Notes: a model not told the origin generated them from the sequence alone. Shown: positions 46,928-55,957, counted from the stretch's first letter. The stretch is DNA of 64,000 nucleotides from Clostridium nigeriense (GCF_900086595.1 NZ_LT575472.1:1170451-1234450), one strand, 5' to 3'. Program-made: numbers and translations.

Positions 46928-47341
46928 TTATTCAACTAGATTTTTATTTAAAATTTCTTTAAGAATTTTTAAGTTTTCCTCACCTATATTTATTCTAATT
47001 TCACTTTCTATAGCTTCCTTCAACTGTTTACTTTTCATACAATATTCTTTTCCCTTGTCAGTGAGATAAGCATACTTATTGTTTTTTTCATCAAGATTAA
47101 ATTTTAAATATCCTCTTAGTTCCAGTTTTTTTGCACATTTAAACATAGCTTGCCTAGATATATTAGCTTGCCTTGCTGCTTCTGAAATAGATATTTTCCC
47201 CATGCTAATTTTAGCTAAAAGAAAGCCTTCTGTATGAGAAATTTCTTCCTCGCCAGTTTTTAACCATCTATCCTCTGCTAGTCTTCTTAATTTTATATGA
47301 TTTTCACTTATTAAATCTATTATATTTAGTTTGTTATCCAT
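46928..47341 (-). CDS. MarR family transcriptional regulator
   Basis: A 137-aa winged-helix regulator: the recognition region ISISEAARQANISRQAMFKC followed by AKKLELRGYLKF and a wing DEKNNKYAYLTDKGKEY. It is divergent from the DUF2798 gene and two inverted repeats lie between them, so it probably represses both. The ligand is unknown. Confidence 0.85.
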   Translation of the reverse strand: MDNKLNIIDLISENHIKLRRLAEDRWLKTGEEEISHTEGFLLAKISMGKISISEAARQANISRQAMFKCAKKLELRGYLKFNLDEKNNKYAYLTDKGKEYCMKSKQLKEAIESEIRINIGEENLKILKEILNKNLVE

Positions 47342-47414
47342 ATTATCACCTAAGTCTTTTTTTTATAATTGTAACATAAATTATAATAGAAAAGGGCTTT
47401 TATTTACATATCAA

Positions 47415-47480
47415 ATTGTCAACTTAGTTGACAATGATTAAATGAGTTGATATACTTTACTTTGTCAATTTGGTTGACGA
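47415..47480 (+). promoter_or_regulatory. MarR operators over the DUF2798 gene promoter
   Basis: Operator 1 is a perfect palindrome, ATTGTCAAC-TTA-GTTGACAAT (47415-47435). It contains the -35 box TTGACA (47428-47433); a 17-bp spacer leads to TATACT (47451-47456). Operator 2, TTGTCAA-N5-TTGACGA (47462-47480), covers the transcription start. Binding would block the promoter. Confidence 0.75.
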
Positions 47481-47511
47481 CATTACAATTGACGGAAAGG
47501 ATGACAGAATT

Positions 47512-47973
47512 ATGGGACAAACTAAAGGACAAAAATTTATATTTACTTTAATGATGTGTTTTGGAATGGTTCTTTTTATGACTATTTATAATATGGTTTT
47601 AAATGAAGGCTTTCATAGCAATTTATTATTTAACTTATTGAAGGAGTTTTGGCTTGGATTCTTTGTTGCACTTATATGTGATGTTTTTATAGTTGCAAAA
47701 ATAGCAAAACCTATTGCATTTAGAATAGTTAAACCAACTAAAGATACTAATCCTATTAAGATTATATTAGCAATATCATCTTGTATGGTTGTTGGTATGG
47801 TACTTCTTATGTCTATATATGGAAGTGTACTAGCTATGGGCTTTACCAAAGATGCGTTAAGAATATATCCTATGGTTGTATTAAGAAACTTTATTATGGC
47901 TTTACCTCTTAATATAATTATAGTTTCGCCGGTAGTAAGATTTTTATTTACTAAAGTATTAAAGTTTGCATAA
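47512..47973 (+). CDS. DUF2798 family membrane protein
   Basis: A 153-aa protein with four helices built from two copies of the DUF2798 unit (MCFGMVLFMTIYNMVLNEGF and SCMVVGMVLLMSIYGSVLAM). Function unknown; often linked to MarR regulators. ATG 47512 lies ten bases after AAAGGA. Regulated by the palindromic operators upstream. Confidence 0.82.
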   Translation: MGQTKGQKFIFTLMMCFGMVLFMTIYNMVLNEGFHSNLLFNLLKEFWLGFFVALICDVFIVAKIAKPIAFRIVKPTKDTNPIKIILAISSCMVVGMVLLMSIYGSVLAMGFTKDALRIYPMVVLRNFIMALPLNIIIVSPVVRFLFTKVLKFA

Positions 47974-48092
47974 AAATTCTTTAGGTGGCAATTTAAATAT
48001 AAATCAGGTAATTTAAAAGTTTACCAATAAAAACTTTAATAGTATTATTATATATAATTTAATGATTTATATAAAATTGCAGGAGGATTGTT

Positions 48093-48434
48093 ATGAAGAA
48101 AATATTTGTTATTGTTACATCTTTAAGTTTAATGTTTTTACTAGGTTGCTCTTTTGAGAAAGAACAAGTAAAAGAAAATCAAAATACAGAAAAAACAATT
48201 TATGAAGAAAGTGCCAATATGAATGAATATGAAGAAATTAATAAAATATCTGAAAAAATTGATGTGAAAGATTATACTATTAATGTTGAATCAGATAATG
48301 AAGGGACAAGAATTATATTATTTGAAAAAAATCAAAAAAAGATGTATAAATCTATATTTGTAAAAGAAAAGAGGCACTTAAAATTAATTGACTTACAATC
48401 AGGTGAGAAGCCATTAATTAATGAGACAATATAA
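48093..48434 (+). CDS. Small putative lipoprotein
   Basis: A 113-aa protein with signal peptide MKKIFVIVTSLSLMFLLGC and lipobox LLGC (Cys19). The mature part is charged and short, with no recognised domain. GCAGGAGG precedes the ATG. It is closed by a strong terminator. Confidence 0.78.
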   Translation: MKKIFVIVTSLSLMFLLGCSFEKEQVKENQNTEKTIYEESANMNEYEEINKISEKIDVKDYTINVESDNEGTRIILFEKNQKKMYKSIFVKEKRHLKLIDLQSGEKPLINETI

Positions 48435-48445
48435 TATTTCTTAAG

Positions 48446-48478
48446 AAAACTCCTATGTAGCTACTACATAGGAGTTTT
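48446..48478 (+). terminator. Terminator after the lipoprotein gene
   Basis: AAAACTCCTATGTA pairs with TACATAGGAGTTTT, five-base loop. The 48435-48734 gap also holds a marR relic and the murQ promoter. Confidence 0.88.
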
Positions 48479-48544
48479 AAAATTTATTGTAAAGAAAAGT
48501 TTAAGGAATATAACTTAACAAATTGATTATATTATTATTTAATT
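48475..48544 (+). pseudogene. Relic fragment of a marR gene like that at 57305
   Basis: About 70 bp here match 57373-57442 inside the MarR gene; over 48492-48544 only a few bases differ. In the gene's frame it reads KEYNLTN then a TGA stop where the intact gene has Gly, then LYYYLI. The similarity fades on both sides, leaving an orphan fragment. Confidence 0.6.
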
Positions 48545-48669
48545 ATTTATTTCATAAATTAAAATATGATGAAGCAAAAAAGATTTAAAGTAAGCTTTAA
48601 GAAAAATAAGACTCCCAAAATATATAGAAATAATAAATGAAATTAAATTTTAAATATACAGAAAATATA

Positions 48670-48698
48670 TTGAAATATAATTTTAAGTGTGCTAATAT
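48670..48698 (+). promoter_or_regulatory. Promoter of the murQ-PTS region
   Basis: TTGAAA (48670-48675), 17-bp spacer, TAATAT (48693-48698), about 37 bp before the murQ start. Confidence 0.62.
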
Positions 48699-48734
48699 AA
48701 ATTTGTGAAGAAAATGACGTAAGGAGATGGAGAA

Positions 48735-49640
48735 GTGGAGATTGACTTAAGTAAACTAACAACAGAAAGCAGGAATCCTAGAACAAGCAATATAGATAAT
48801 GTTAGTACTCTTGAGATGGTAAAACTAATAAATGAAGAAGATAAGTTAGTTCCATTGACAGTTGAGAAGGAATTAGAGAATATTTCAAAGGCTATAGATG
48901 TTATCGTTGAAAGATTAAGAAGAGGCGGAAGATTAATATATATAGGTGCTGGTACATCTGGAAGATTAGGTATTTTAGATGCATCTGAATGTCCACCAAC
49001 TTATGGAGTATCAGAAGAGTTAGTTCAAGGATTAATTGCTGGTGGATACGAAGCTATATTTAGAGCAAAAGAAGGTGCAGAAGACTCTAAAGAATTAGCT
49101 ATAGAAGATTTAAAATCTAAAAGTCTCAATGAAAACGATGTTGTTGTTGGTCTTGCAGCATCTGGAAGAACACCATATGTTATAGGTGCATTAGAGTATG
49201 CAAATAGAATAGGAGCTGCATCTATTTCTATAACTTGCAATGGAGACTCAGAAGTTTCAAAAGTATCAAAGATTTCAATTGCACCAGTAGTAGGAGCTGA
49301 AGTGGTAACAGGATCAACTAGATTGAAATCAGGAACAGCTCAAAAGCTAGTGTTAAATATGCTTTCTACTGGAACTATGATTAAGCTTGGTAAAGTTTAT
49401 GGTAATTTAATGGTTGATGTTAGGCCAACAAATGAAAAACTAATTGTAAGAGCTAAGAATATTATTAAAGAAGCAACAAATTGTAGTGAAGAGGTAGCAG
49501 AAGAATTCTTTGAGAAAAGTGGAAGAAATGTAAAGCTAGGAATTTTTATGATTTTATCAGGAAAAGATATAGAAGAAAGTAAGAAAATATTATCAGATAA
49601 TGAAGGTGTAATCGCTAAGGCGTTAAATTCAATAAAATAA
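48735..49640 (+). CDS. murQ: N-acetylmuramic acid 6-phosphate etherase
   Basis: Cleaves the lactyl ether of MurNAc-6-P to give GlcNAc-6-P and D-lactate, a key step in peptidoglycan recycling. The 301-aa SIS-domain protein has [41 protein letters not shown] and [20 protein letters not shown]. The start is GTG 48735, eight bases after AAGGAG; no in-frame ATG competes. PTS and MupG genes downstream supply its substrate. Confidence 0.96.
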   Translation: MEIDLSKLTTESRNPRTSNIDNVSTLEMVKLINEEDKLVPLTVEKELENISKAIDVIVERLRRGGRLIYIGAGTSGRLGILDASECPPTYGVSEELVQGLIAGGYEAIFRAKEGAEDSKELAIEDLKSKSLNENDVVVGLAASGRTPYVIGALEYANRIGAASISITCNGDSEVSKVSKISIAPVVGAEVVTGSTRLKSGTAQKLVLNMLSTGTMIKLGKVYGNLMVDVRPTNEKLIVRAKNIIKEATNCSEEVAEEFFEKSGRNVKLGIFMILSGKDIEESKKILSDNEGVIAKALNSIK

Positions 49641-49670
49641 TATAATAAAAAGTAAAAAGGAGTAATAGAA

Positions 49671-49994
49671 ATGGCAAAAGTAGATATGGAAGCAATTGTA
49701 TTTGAATTAATTAGCAGAGGTGGAACTGCTAAAGGAATGGCTTATGAAGCATTAGCAGAAGCAGAAAAAGGAAACTACCAAGAGGCAGAAAATTTATTAA
49801 GACAAGCAGATGAAGAATTATTAGCAATACATAATGTTCAAACTGAGTTAATTCAATCAGAAGCAGCAGGTGAAAAAAATGAAGTTTCAATATTATTTGT
49901 TCACGCACAAGATCACTTAATGACTGCTATTGAAGCTAAAAATTTAATTGAGTGCATGATTAAAATGTACAAAAGAATGGATGGAAAGCTATAG
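49671..49994 (+). CDS. PTS lactose/cellobiose-type IIA component
   Basis: A 107-aa IIA protein that takes phosphate from HPr and gives it to IIB. The helical bundle starts EAIVFELISRGGTAKGMAYE; the phosphorylated His is in LFVHAQDHLMTAI (His about 80). It is 30 bp after murQ and so probably cotranscribed. The association with murQ suggests an amino-sugar substrate instead of cellobiose. Confidence 0.93.
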   Translation: MAKVDMEAIVFELISRGGTAKGMAYEALAEAEKGNYQEAENLLRQADEELLAIHNVQTELIQSEAAGEKNEVSILFVHAQDHLMTAIEAKNLIECMIKMYKRMDGKL

Positions 49995-50081
49995 AGTTTT
50001 ATGAAATAATTAGGAAAATTCAGTGTTTAGAGCTGAGTTAATAAGATTAGTCTAACTCATTCCTATATTAAGGAGGTAATT

Positions 50082-50414
50082 ATGGCAAAAAAAAATGTAA
50101 AACAAACTAACCCACAAAATAAAACAGATTACAATATACCTGGATTCTCATTAAAAAGCTCACTAATGATACTTTTAGGAGCAATAGTATCAACAGTTGT
50201 ATTTCCTTATATAGTATCTTTCATTGGGGTAAGCTATAAAGTAGGTGTTGTTATTGGTAATACTTTAATATTGGGATTCATATTAGCATATGTAAGATTT
50301 TTTGTTGAAACTAAAAGAGGGTTATGTAATAAATTTTGGATTACTTACCTAGGATTTGGGTTAGCCTTCGGATGTATTTCATTCTTCTGGATGTATTTAA
50401 ATACATATATTTAA
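50082..50414 (+). CDS. Small three-helix membrane protein in the PTS cluster
   Basis: A 110-aa protein with a polar N-terminus and three hydrophobic helices (SSLMILLGAIVSTVVFPYIV, GVVIGNTLILGFILAYV, FWITYLGFGLAFGCISFFWM). No family recognised. AAGGAGGT precedes the ATG. It separates IIA from IIB, an unusual place, so it may aid transport or be an insertion. Confidence 0.7.
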   Translation: MAKKNVKQTNPQNKTDYNIPGFSLKSSLMILLGAIVSTVVFPYIVSFIGVSYKVGVVIGNTLILGFILAYVRFFVETKRGLCNKFWITYLGFGLAFGCISFFWMYLNTYI

Positions 50415-50451
50415 AATATAATTTCAAAAAAAATATAAAATTTTTAAAAAA

Positions 50452-50483
50452 ATATTGCAAATGTTTGCAATATGATATATTAT
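50452..50483 (+). promoter_or_regulatory. PTS IIB-IIC promoter with cre-like palindrome
   Basis: A perfect 22-bp palindrome, ATATTGCAAA-TG-TTTGCAATAT (50452-50473), overlaps the -35 TTGCAA (50455-50460); 17 bp later comes TATTAT (50478-50483). TGCAAATGTTTGCA differs from the CcpA cre consensus TGNAANCGNTNNCA at one central base, so it may be a cre or a LacI/RpiR operator. Direct repeats of GAAAACGATT follow at about 50511 and 50523. Confidence 0.6.
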
Positions 50484-50558
50484 AGAAGCATAGATATTTA
50501 CATTAAAGAAGAAAACGATTAAGAAAACGATTGAAAAAAGGTTTAGGAGGATTTTGAA

Positions 50559-50870
50559 ATGAAAGTTTTATTTGTTTGTTCACAAGGAATGTCAAGTGCT
50601 ATTGCAGTAAATGCATTAAAGAAGGAAGCAGAAAAAAATGGAGTGGAAATGGAAGTACTTGCAGTAAGCACTCAAGAGTTTGAAGAAGAAGTAAAAAAGG
50701 GATATGATGTAGCGATGGTAGCTCCTCAAGTTAGACATAGATTTGATTATTTAAAAGAATTTGCTACTTCAGCAAATGTACCATGTGCATTAATTCAACC
50801 TCAAGCTTATAGCCCATTAGGTGGACCAAAACTACTTAAACAAGTTAATGAGTTATTAGCTAATAAATAA
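50559..50870 (+). CDS. PTS lactose/cellobiose-type IIB component
   Basis: A 103-aa IIB protein. The phosphorylated Cys is in LFVCSQGMSSAIAV (Cys7 or so), and VAMVAPQVRHRFDYL and the end LLKQVNELL are family-typical. It transfers phosphate to the sugar during transport by IIC, 55 bp downstream. Confidence 0.94.
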   Translation: MKVLFVCSQGMSSAIAVNALKKEAEKNGVEMEVLAVSTQEFEEEVKKGYDVAMVAPQVRHRFDYLKEFATSANVPCALIQPQAYSPLGGPKLLKQVNELLANK

Positions 50871-50925
50871 AATTAACAATATATACAAATAGAAAAATTT
50901 AAACACAAATGATAGGGGGATACAA

Positions 50926-52203
50926 ATGTTAGAAAAGTTTAGTGCATTTTTAGATGAAAAACTTTCGACACCAATGGCTAAATTAGCCGAACAACGTCAC
51001 TTAAGAGCTGTAAGAGACGGTATTATTTCAACTTTACCACTTATAATTGTTGGTAGTATATTCTTAGTAGTTGCATTTTTCCCATTTCCAGAAGGATCAG
51101 CAATTAAAACTTGGTTAAGTGCAAATGCAGTAACAATGCTTTTACCATATAGAATGACAATGTATATAATGTCTTTATATGCAGCCTGGGGAATTGGATA
51201 TAGTTTAGCTAAATCTTATAACCTTGATGGAGTTACTGGAGGAACATTAGCAGCTACATCATTCTTATTAACATTAGTTCCACAAGCTGTAGAAGGTATG
51301 GGATGGGCAATGCCTATGGCTAACCTTGGCGGTGGTGGTATGTTCGTTGCAATTTTAGCTTCAATATTTGCAGTAGAAGTATTAAGATTTACTAAGACTA
51401 AGAACATAGTAATAAAGATGCCAGAGCAAGTTCCAGCATCAGTTTCAAGAAGTTTTGAAGCTTTAACACCAGCAGCAATAGTAATAGGATTTTTTGCAAT
51501 ATTTACTTATTTCTTAGGTGTTGATTGGCACGGAATGATTGGTAAAATTGTAGCTCCATTAGTAAGTGCTACAGATACACTTCCATCAGCAATATTCATT
51601 GCAACTTTAATTGGATTCTTCTGGTCATTCGGTATACATGGAATGAGTATAGTAGGATCTTTAGCAAGACCATTATGGTTAACATTATTAGATAATAATG
51701 CAGCAGAAGTTGCTGCAGGAAATGTAGCACCACACATATTCCCAGAGCAATTCTTCCAAGGTTTTGTTATGATAGGAGGAGCAGGTGCAACATTAGGATT
51801 AGCAATATTATTAGCTTTAAGAGCTAAATCTCAATATGGTAAGATGCTAGGTAAGACTACAGTAATACCTGCTATATTTAATATAAATGAGCCAATTATG
51901 TTTGGTGCACCAATAGTATTAAATCCAATATTAATAATACCATTTATAATAGCTCCAATAGTTAATATTGTAATAGCTTGGGCAGCAACAGTATCTGGTC
52001 TTGTACCAGCAATGCATATAGCAGCACCTTGGACATTACCTGCACCACTATTTGCTTTCATGGCTACAGGTGGTAGTTGGTCAGCAGCTTTATTAGCTGT
52101 AATATTAGTAATAGTTTCAGTAATAATTTACTATCCATTCTTTAAGATTTACGATAGAAAGTTATTAGCTGAAGAGCAAGGGGAAGAAAGCCAAGCAGCT
52201 TAG
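50926..52203 (+). CDS. PTS lactose/cellobiose-type IIC permease
   Basis: A 425-aa membrane permease with eight to ten helices and the substrate-site motif NINEPIMFGAPIVLNPILII. Together with IIA and IIB it imports and C6-phosphorylates a beta-linked disaccharide. Linked MupG and MurQ genes make MurNAc-GlcNAc or a GlcNAc disaccharide a good candidate. It is followed by a terminator. Confidence 0.95.
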   Translation: MLEKFSAFLDEKLSTPMAKLAEQRHLRAVRDGIISTLPLIIVGSIFLVVAFFPFPEGSAIKTWLSANAVTMLLPYRMTMYIMSLYAAWGIGYSLAKSYNLDGVTGGTLAATSFLLTLVPQAVEGMGWAMPMANLGGGGMFVAILASIFAVEVLRFTKTKNIVIKMPEQVPASVSRSFEALTPAAIVIGFFAIFTYFLGVDWHGMIGKIVAPLVSATDTLPSAIFIATLIGFFWSFGIHGMSIVGSLARPLWLTLLDNNAAEVAAGNVAPHIFPEQFFQGFVMIGGAGATLGLAILLALRAKSQYGKMLGKTTVIPAIFNINEPIMFGAPIVLNPILIIPFIIAPIVNIVIAWAATVSGLVPAMHIAAPWTLPAPLFAFMATGGSWSAALLAVILVIVSVIIYYPFFKIYDRKLLAEEQGEESQAA

Positions 52204-52215
52204 ATTTCTAAATTG

Positions 52216-52243
52216 AAAGAGGACAAATTTAGTCCTCTTTTTT
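52216..52243 (+). terminator. Terminator after PTS IIC
   Basis: AAAGAGGAC (52216-52224) pairs with GTCCTCTTT (52232-52240), then T residues. Confidence 0.85.
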
Positions 52244-52310
52244 ATACCAAAAATAAACAAAGCGGTCTTACTATAAAGCATAAATATTAAATTACGAAGG
52301 AGAATATATC

Positions 52311-53012
52311 ATGATTGAAACTAATTTTATATATTCAACAGAGTTAGGAATGGATTGGTGTTTTACAGCTTATTATCCGGATAATTATATTAAAGAAAAA
52401 GTGTATGATTTAGTTATATTATTACATGGAACTAACGGGAATAATAGAACTTTAGTTGATAGAGTACCATTAAAAGAAATAATGAATAATTATGAGGATA
52501 AAATAGTAATTTTACCTAATGGATTCAATTCATACTATTTAGAGAAGGTAGAGAAGGCTATAATAAATGATCTTATTCCATTTCTGAAGAAAAATATTAA
52601 ATTTAATAGTATTACATTAGGTGGGGTGTCAATGGGAGCCTTCGGAGCTCTAAGGTTATCATTAAGGTATCCAGATTTATTTGAAAATATAATATTAATT
52701 TCACCAGCAATCTGGAATCCGGTGCCACCACAAGACTGTAGCGTCAGAAAAATGTGTGCTTTTGGAATACCATTTAATGAAGAAGTATGGATGGATAATA
52801 GTTGGTTTAGAAATGTAGATAACTTAAATAAAAACAAATATATTTTAATCCACGGCTTGCAAGATGAAATTGTAGATATTTCTAATTGTTATAAATTTGT
52901 TGATTATTGTAAAGAAAATAATATTAATATACAAAGTTATTTCATAGAAGGAAATCATGATAGCAAGGTCGTAGAAGAAGGACTTAAAAGAAGTTTTAAA
53001 ATTATATATTAA
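52311..53012 (+). CDS. Cytosolic alpha/beta-hydrolase esterase in the amino-sugar cluster
   Basis: A 233-aa esterase of the tributyrin-esterase/EstA type. The nucleophile elbow is LGGVSMGAFGALRLSLRYP, the oxyanion segment LLHGTNGNNRTL, an acid near LQDEIVDI and the His in EGNHDSK. There is no signal peptide. It lies 31 bp before the MupG-like gene, so a carbohydrate ester, for example O-acetylated amino sugar, is plausible as substrate. Confidence 0.85.
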   Translation: MIETNFIYSTELGMDWCFTAYYPDNYIKEKVYDLVILLHGTNGNNRTLVDRVPLKEIMNNYEDKIVILPNGFNSYYLEKVEKAIINDLIPFLKKNIKFNSITLGGVSMGAFGALRLSLRYPDLFENIILISPAIWNPVPPQDCSVRKMCAFGIPFNEEVWMDNSWFRNVDNLNKNKYILIHGLQDEIVDISNCYKFVDYCKENNINIQSYFIEGNHDSKVVEEGLKRSFKIIY

Positions 53013-53043
53013 TATAGAAAAATATTTCAAGGAGGCATTTAAT

Positions 53044-54138
53044 ATGGGTAAGTTAGGAATATCAGTATATGTAGAAAAAACAACTGAAAAGGAAATTTTT
53101 GATTATATAGATAAAGCTGCTGAATGTGGTTTTAGTAGAATATTTTCATGTCTTTTATCTGTAAATGAAACTAAAGAAATTATAAAAGAAAAGTTTAAAA
53201 GAATAAATGATTATGCTCATAGTAAGAATTTTGAAGTTATTGTAGATGTTAGTCCAAGAGTTTTTGATGATTTAGGAATTAGCTATAAAGATTTAACTTT
53301 TTTTGATGAAATTGGTGCAGATGGGTTAAGACTTGATGCAGGATATTCAGGATTAGAAGAATCTTTAATGACATTTAATCCACAAAATCTAAAAATAGAA
53401 ATTAATATGAGTAATAATACAAATTATATTGATACAATTATGGATTATATGCCCAATAAAGAAAATTTAATTGCTTGTCATAACTTTTATCCGCATAAAT
53501 ATAGCGGTTTAAACTTAGAGCATTTTAAAGCTTGTACAAATAGATTTAAAAAATATGGTTTAAGAACGGCAGCATTTATCACAAGTACAAAAGAAGGAAC
53601 ATTTGGACCATGGCCTGTAACAGATGGGCTACCAACTCTAGAAATGCATAGAGAACTACCAATTGAGATTCAAGCAAAACATTTAATAGCATTAGGAAAT
53701 ATAGATGATATTATTATTTCAAATTGTTATCCATCGGATAAAGAATTAGAAGCATTATCAAATATGAAGAAAAATATGGTGACATTTGATATAATATTAA
53801 ACGAGAAAACTCCAGAAGTAGAAAGAAAAATTTTATTTGAAGAAATGCATTTTAATAGAGGTGATTTTTCAGATAATTTAATAAGGTCAACACAAAGCAG
53901 AGTAAAATATAAAGGACATAACTTTGCACTATTCAATGCTCCTGAAATTATAAGAAGAGGAGATATTGTTATTGAAAGTAGTGAATATGGTCATTATGCA
54001 GGAGAAGTACAAATTGCTGTACAAGATATGAGAAATAGCGGTAAATCAAATGTAGTTGGAAGAATTAGAGAAGAAGAATTATTTTTAATTGATTATATAA
54101 AACCATGGCAAAAATTTAGCTTTAGAGAAATTAAGTAA
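53044..54138 (+). CDS. DUF871 / MupG-type 6-phospho-N-acetylmuramidase
   Basis: A 364-aa protein: N-terminal TIM barrel (MGKLGISVYVEKTTEKEIFD, SPRVFDDLGI, GLRLDAGYSG, CHNFYPHKYSGL) and a C-terminal cyclophilin-like domain. In Staphylococcus MupG cleaves MurNAc-6-P-GlcNAc from the PTS into MurNAc-6-P and GlcNAc. The neighbours murQ, PTS and a GlcNAc-type kinase fit the same pathway here. Confidence 0.92.
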   Translation: MGKLGISVYVEKTTEKEIFDYIDKAAECGFSRIFSCLLSVNETKEIIKEKFKRINDYAHSKNFEVIVDVSPRVFDDLGISYKDLTFFDEIGADGLRLDAGYSGLEESLMTFNPQNLKIEINMSNNTNYIDTIMDYMPNKENLIACHNFYPHKYSGLNLEHFKACTNRFKKYGLRTAAFITSTKEGTFGPWPVTDGLPTLEMHRELPIEIQAKHLIALGNIDDIIISNCYPSDKELEALSNMKKNMVTFDIILNEKTPEVERKILFEEMHFNRGDFSDNLIRSTQSRVKYKGHNFALFNAPEIIRRGDIVIESSEYGHYAGEVQIAVQDMRNSGKSNVVGRIREEELFLIDYIKPWQKFSFREIK

Positions 54139-54141
54139 CAT

Positions 54142-54166
54142 AAAGGGGATACACTCCCCTTTAATT
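54142..54166 (+). terminator. Short hairpin after the MupG-like gene
   Basis: AAAGGGGA (54142-54149) pairs with TCCCCTTT (54155-54162). With little T run it may attenuate rather than stop transcription into the regulator. Confidence 0.5.
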
Positions 54167-54182
54167 AATAGGGGGAGTTTTA

Positions 54183-55022
54183 ATGAGTTGTATATTTAAA
54201 ATAAAAGAAGGAATGGGTTGCTATACCGATACAGAGATAAGGTTAGCAAACTATATATTAGAGAATCCAAATGATGTTATAAATTTAAATGCACAGGAGT
54301 TAGGGGAAAGAGTAAATACATCAGCAGCTGCTGTGGTAAGGTTTTCTAAAAAATTGGGATATAAAGGGTTTACTACATTAAAGGTTGACTTAGCAAAACA
54401 AAGTAATATTGATAATCATGAAACATTTAATACAATAATAAAAGAAAATGATTCAATAGAAGTAATGGTAAAAAAAGCGGAAGCTATAAATATAAAAGCA
54501 TTAAATGAAACATATAAATTAATAAATTTAGATGTTTTAAAAGAAGCAATAAAAGCTTTGAAAAATTGCGAAAAGATATTTTTATATGGGGTAGGTGCAT
54601 CAGGGTTAGTAGCTATTGATTTTCAGTCAAAGCTATCGAGAATTAACAAAATGACTTTTTATAATCAAGATTCACACACACAAGTTCTTACAGCTGTGCA
54701 TCTTGGACCTAAAGATGTGGCAATAGGTTTAAGTTATAGTGGAGAAACAAAAGAGGTAAAGGTTGCTATGGATAAGGCAAAAAAACAAGGGGCTACAACA
54801 ATATCTATAACCAAGTTTAATAATAATTCAGTTTCAAAATTAGCTGATTACCCTTTATATATACCTTGTGAAGAAGAAGAGTTAAGAGTTGGAGCAATGA
54901 CATCAAGACTATCTACTTTGGCAGTAATGGATTTATTATATTTAGGAATTATAAAAGATGAATTTGACAAAGTAGAAAAGTGTATTTTAGAAACGAAAAA
55001 AATTGTAAGACAGTTAAAATAG
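54183..55022 (+). CDS. RpiR/MurR family regulator
   Basis: A 279-aa regulator: N-terminal RpiR helix-turn-helix (LGERVNTSAAAVVRFSKKLG, about 38-57) and a C-terminal SIS domain (KIFLYGVGASGLVAIDFQSK; GLSYSGETKEV). The SIS domain would sense a sugar phosphate such as MurNAc-6-P or GlcNAc-6-P, giving feedback on the surrounding salvage genes. GGGGGAG precedes the ATG. Confidence 0.92.
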   Translation: MSCIFKIKEGMGCYTDTEIRLANYILENPNDVINLNAQELGERVNTSAAAVVRFSKKLGYKGFTTLKVDLAKQSNIDNHETFNTIIKENDSIEVMVKKAEAINIKALNETYKLINLDVLKEAIKALKNCEKIFLYGVGASGLVAIDFQSKLSRINKMTFYNQDSHTQVLTAVHLGPKDVAIGLSYSGETKEVKVAMDKAKKQGATTISITKFNNNSVSKLADYPLYIPCEEEELRVGAMTSRLSTLAVMDLLYLGIIKDEFDKVEKCILETKKIVRQLK

Positions 55023-55050
55023 ATTATATAAAAAGAATAGGGGTGTAAAT

Positions 55051-55953
55051 ATGTTTTATATTGGAATAGATGGCGGTGGAACTAAAACAAAATTTACTTT
55101 AATAAATGAAGAAAATGAAATTATATTTACAACAGAAAAAGGAACTTGTCATTATAATCAAATTGGATTTGATGGAACAGAAAAAGTTTTGAATGAAGGA
55201 CTAAGAGATATACTTGAATCAACTAAGTTAAATATAAAACATATAAAGGGGGTATGTTTAGGACTTGCTGGATATGGAAAAGTAGAAAGTGATGCAAAGA
55301 GATTGGAGAAAATTGTAAAGAGGATTTTTGATGGTGTACCATATAAACTTCTAAATGATGTGCAAATAGCTCATGCTGCAGCTTTAGGGTTAGAAGATGG
55401 AATTGCAATTATTTCAGGTACAGGTTCTATTGGATATTCAGTAAATAAAGAAAAAACTCGTAGAGTTGGTGGATGGGGATATTCAATTGGAGATGAGGGA
55501 TCAGCTTATTGGATTGGTAAAAAAACTATAGAAGAATTCTCTAAACAAGCAGATGGTAGGAAAGAAAAGAGTAAAATATATTATCTTTTGAAAGAAAAAT
55601 TGGAGCTAAAAGATAGTTATCAATTAATAAAATATATATATACTGAAATAAAAAGTGATAGGGGACAAATTGCTAAGCTGGCACAAATATGTACTGAAGC
55701 AGCAGCAGAAGGTGATAAAGCAGCGATAAATATTTTAAATGAAGCAGGAAAAGAATTAGCAATGTTGATTAATACTCTAGCAGAAGATTTTTCAAAGGAT
55801 ATAAAAATAAAAGCATCGTATGTAGGTGGAGTTTTCAAATGTGGAAATTTAATAATTGATCCAATAAAGAAATATTTAAATTCAAATATTGAATTTTTAC
55901 ATCCGAAATATACACCGGATGTAGGCGCTTGTATATTGGCAAAAAAGGAGTGA
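55051..55953 (+). CDS. BadF/BadG-type N-acetylglucosamine/N-acetylmuramic acid kinase
   Basis: A 300-aa ASKHA kinase. Phosphate loops are IGIDGGGTKTKFTLI and IISGTGSIGYS, with GGWGYSIGDEGSAYWIG and the adenosine motif VGGVFKCG. Clostridial MurK of this family phosphorylates GlcNAc and MurNAc at C6. Here it would handle the free GlcNAc released by the MupG-like enzyme. It abuts anmK (4-bp gap). Confidence 0.9.
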   Translation: MFYIGIDGGGTKTKFTLINEENEIIFTTEKGTCHYNQIGFDGTEKVLNEGLRDILESTKLNIKHIKGVCLGLAGYGKVESDAKRLEKIVKRIFDGVPYKLLNDVQIAHAAALGLEDGIAIISGTGSIGYSVNKEKTRRVGGWGYSIGDEGSAYWIGKKTIEEFSKQADGRKEKSKIYYLLKEKLELKDSYQLIKYIYTEIKSDRGQIAKLAQICTEAAAEGDKAAINILNEAGKELAMLINTLAEDFSKDIKIKASYVGGVFKCGNLIIDPIKKYLNSNIEFLHPKYTPDVGACILAKKE

Positions 55954-55957
55954 GTTT

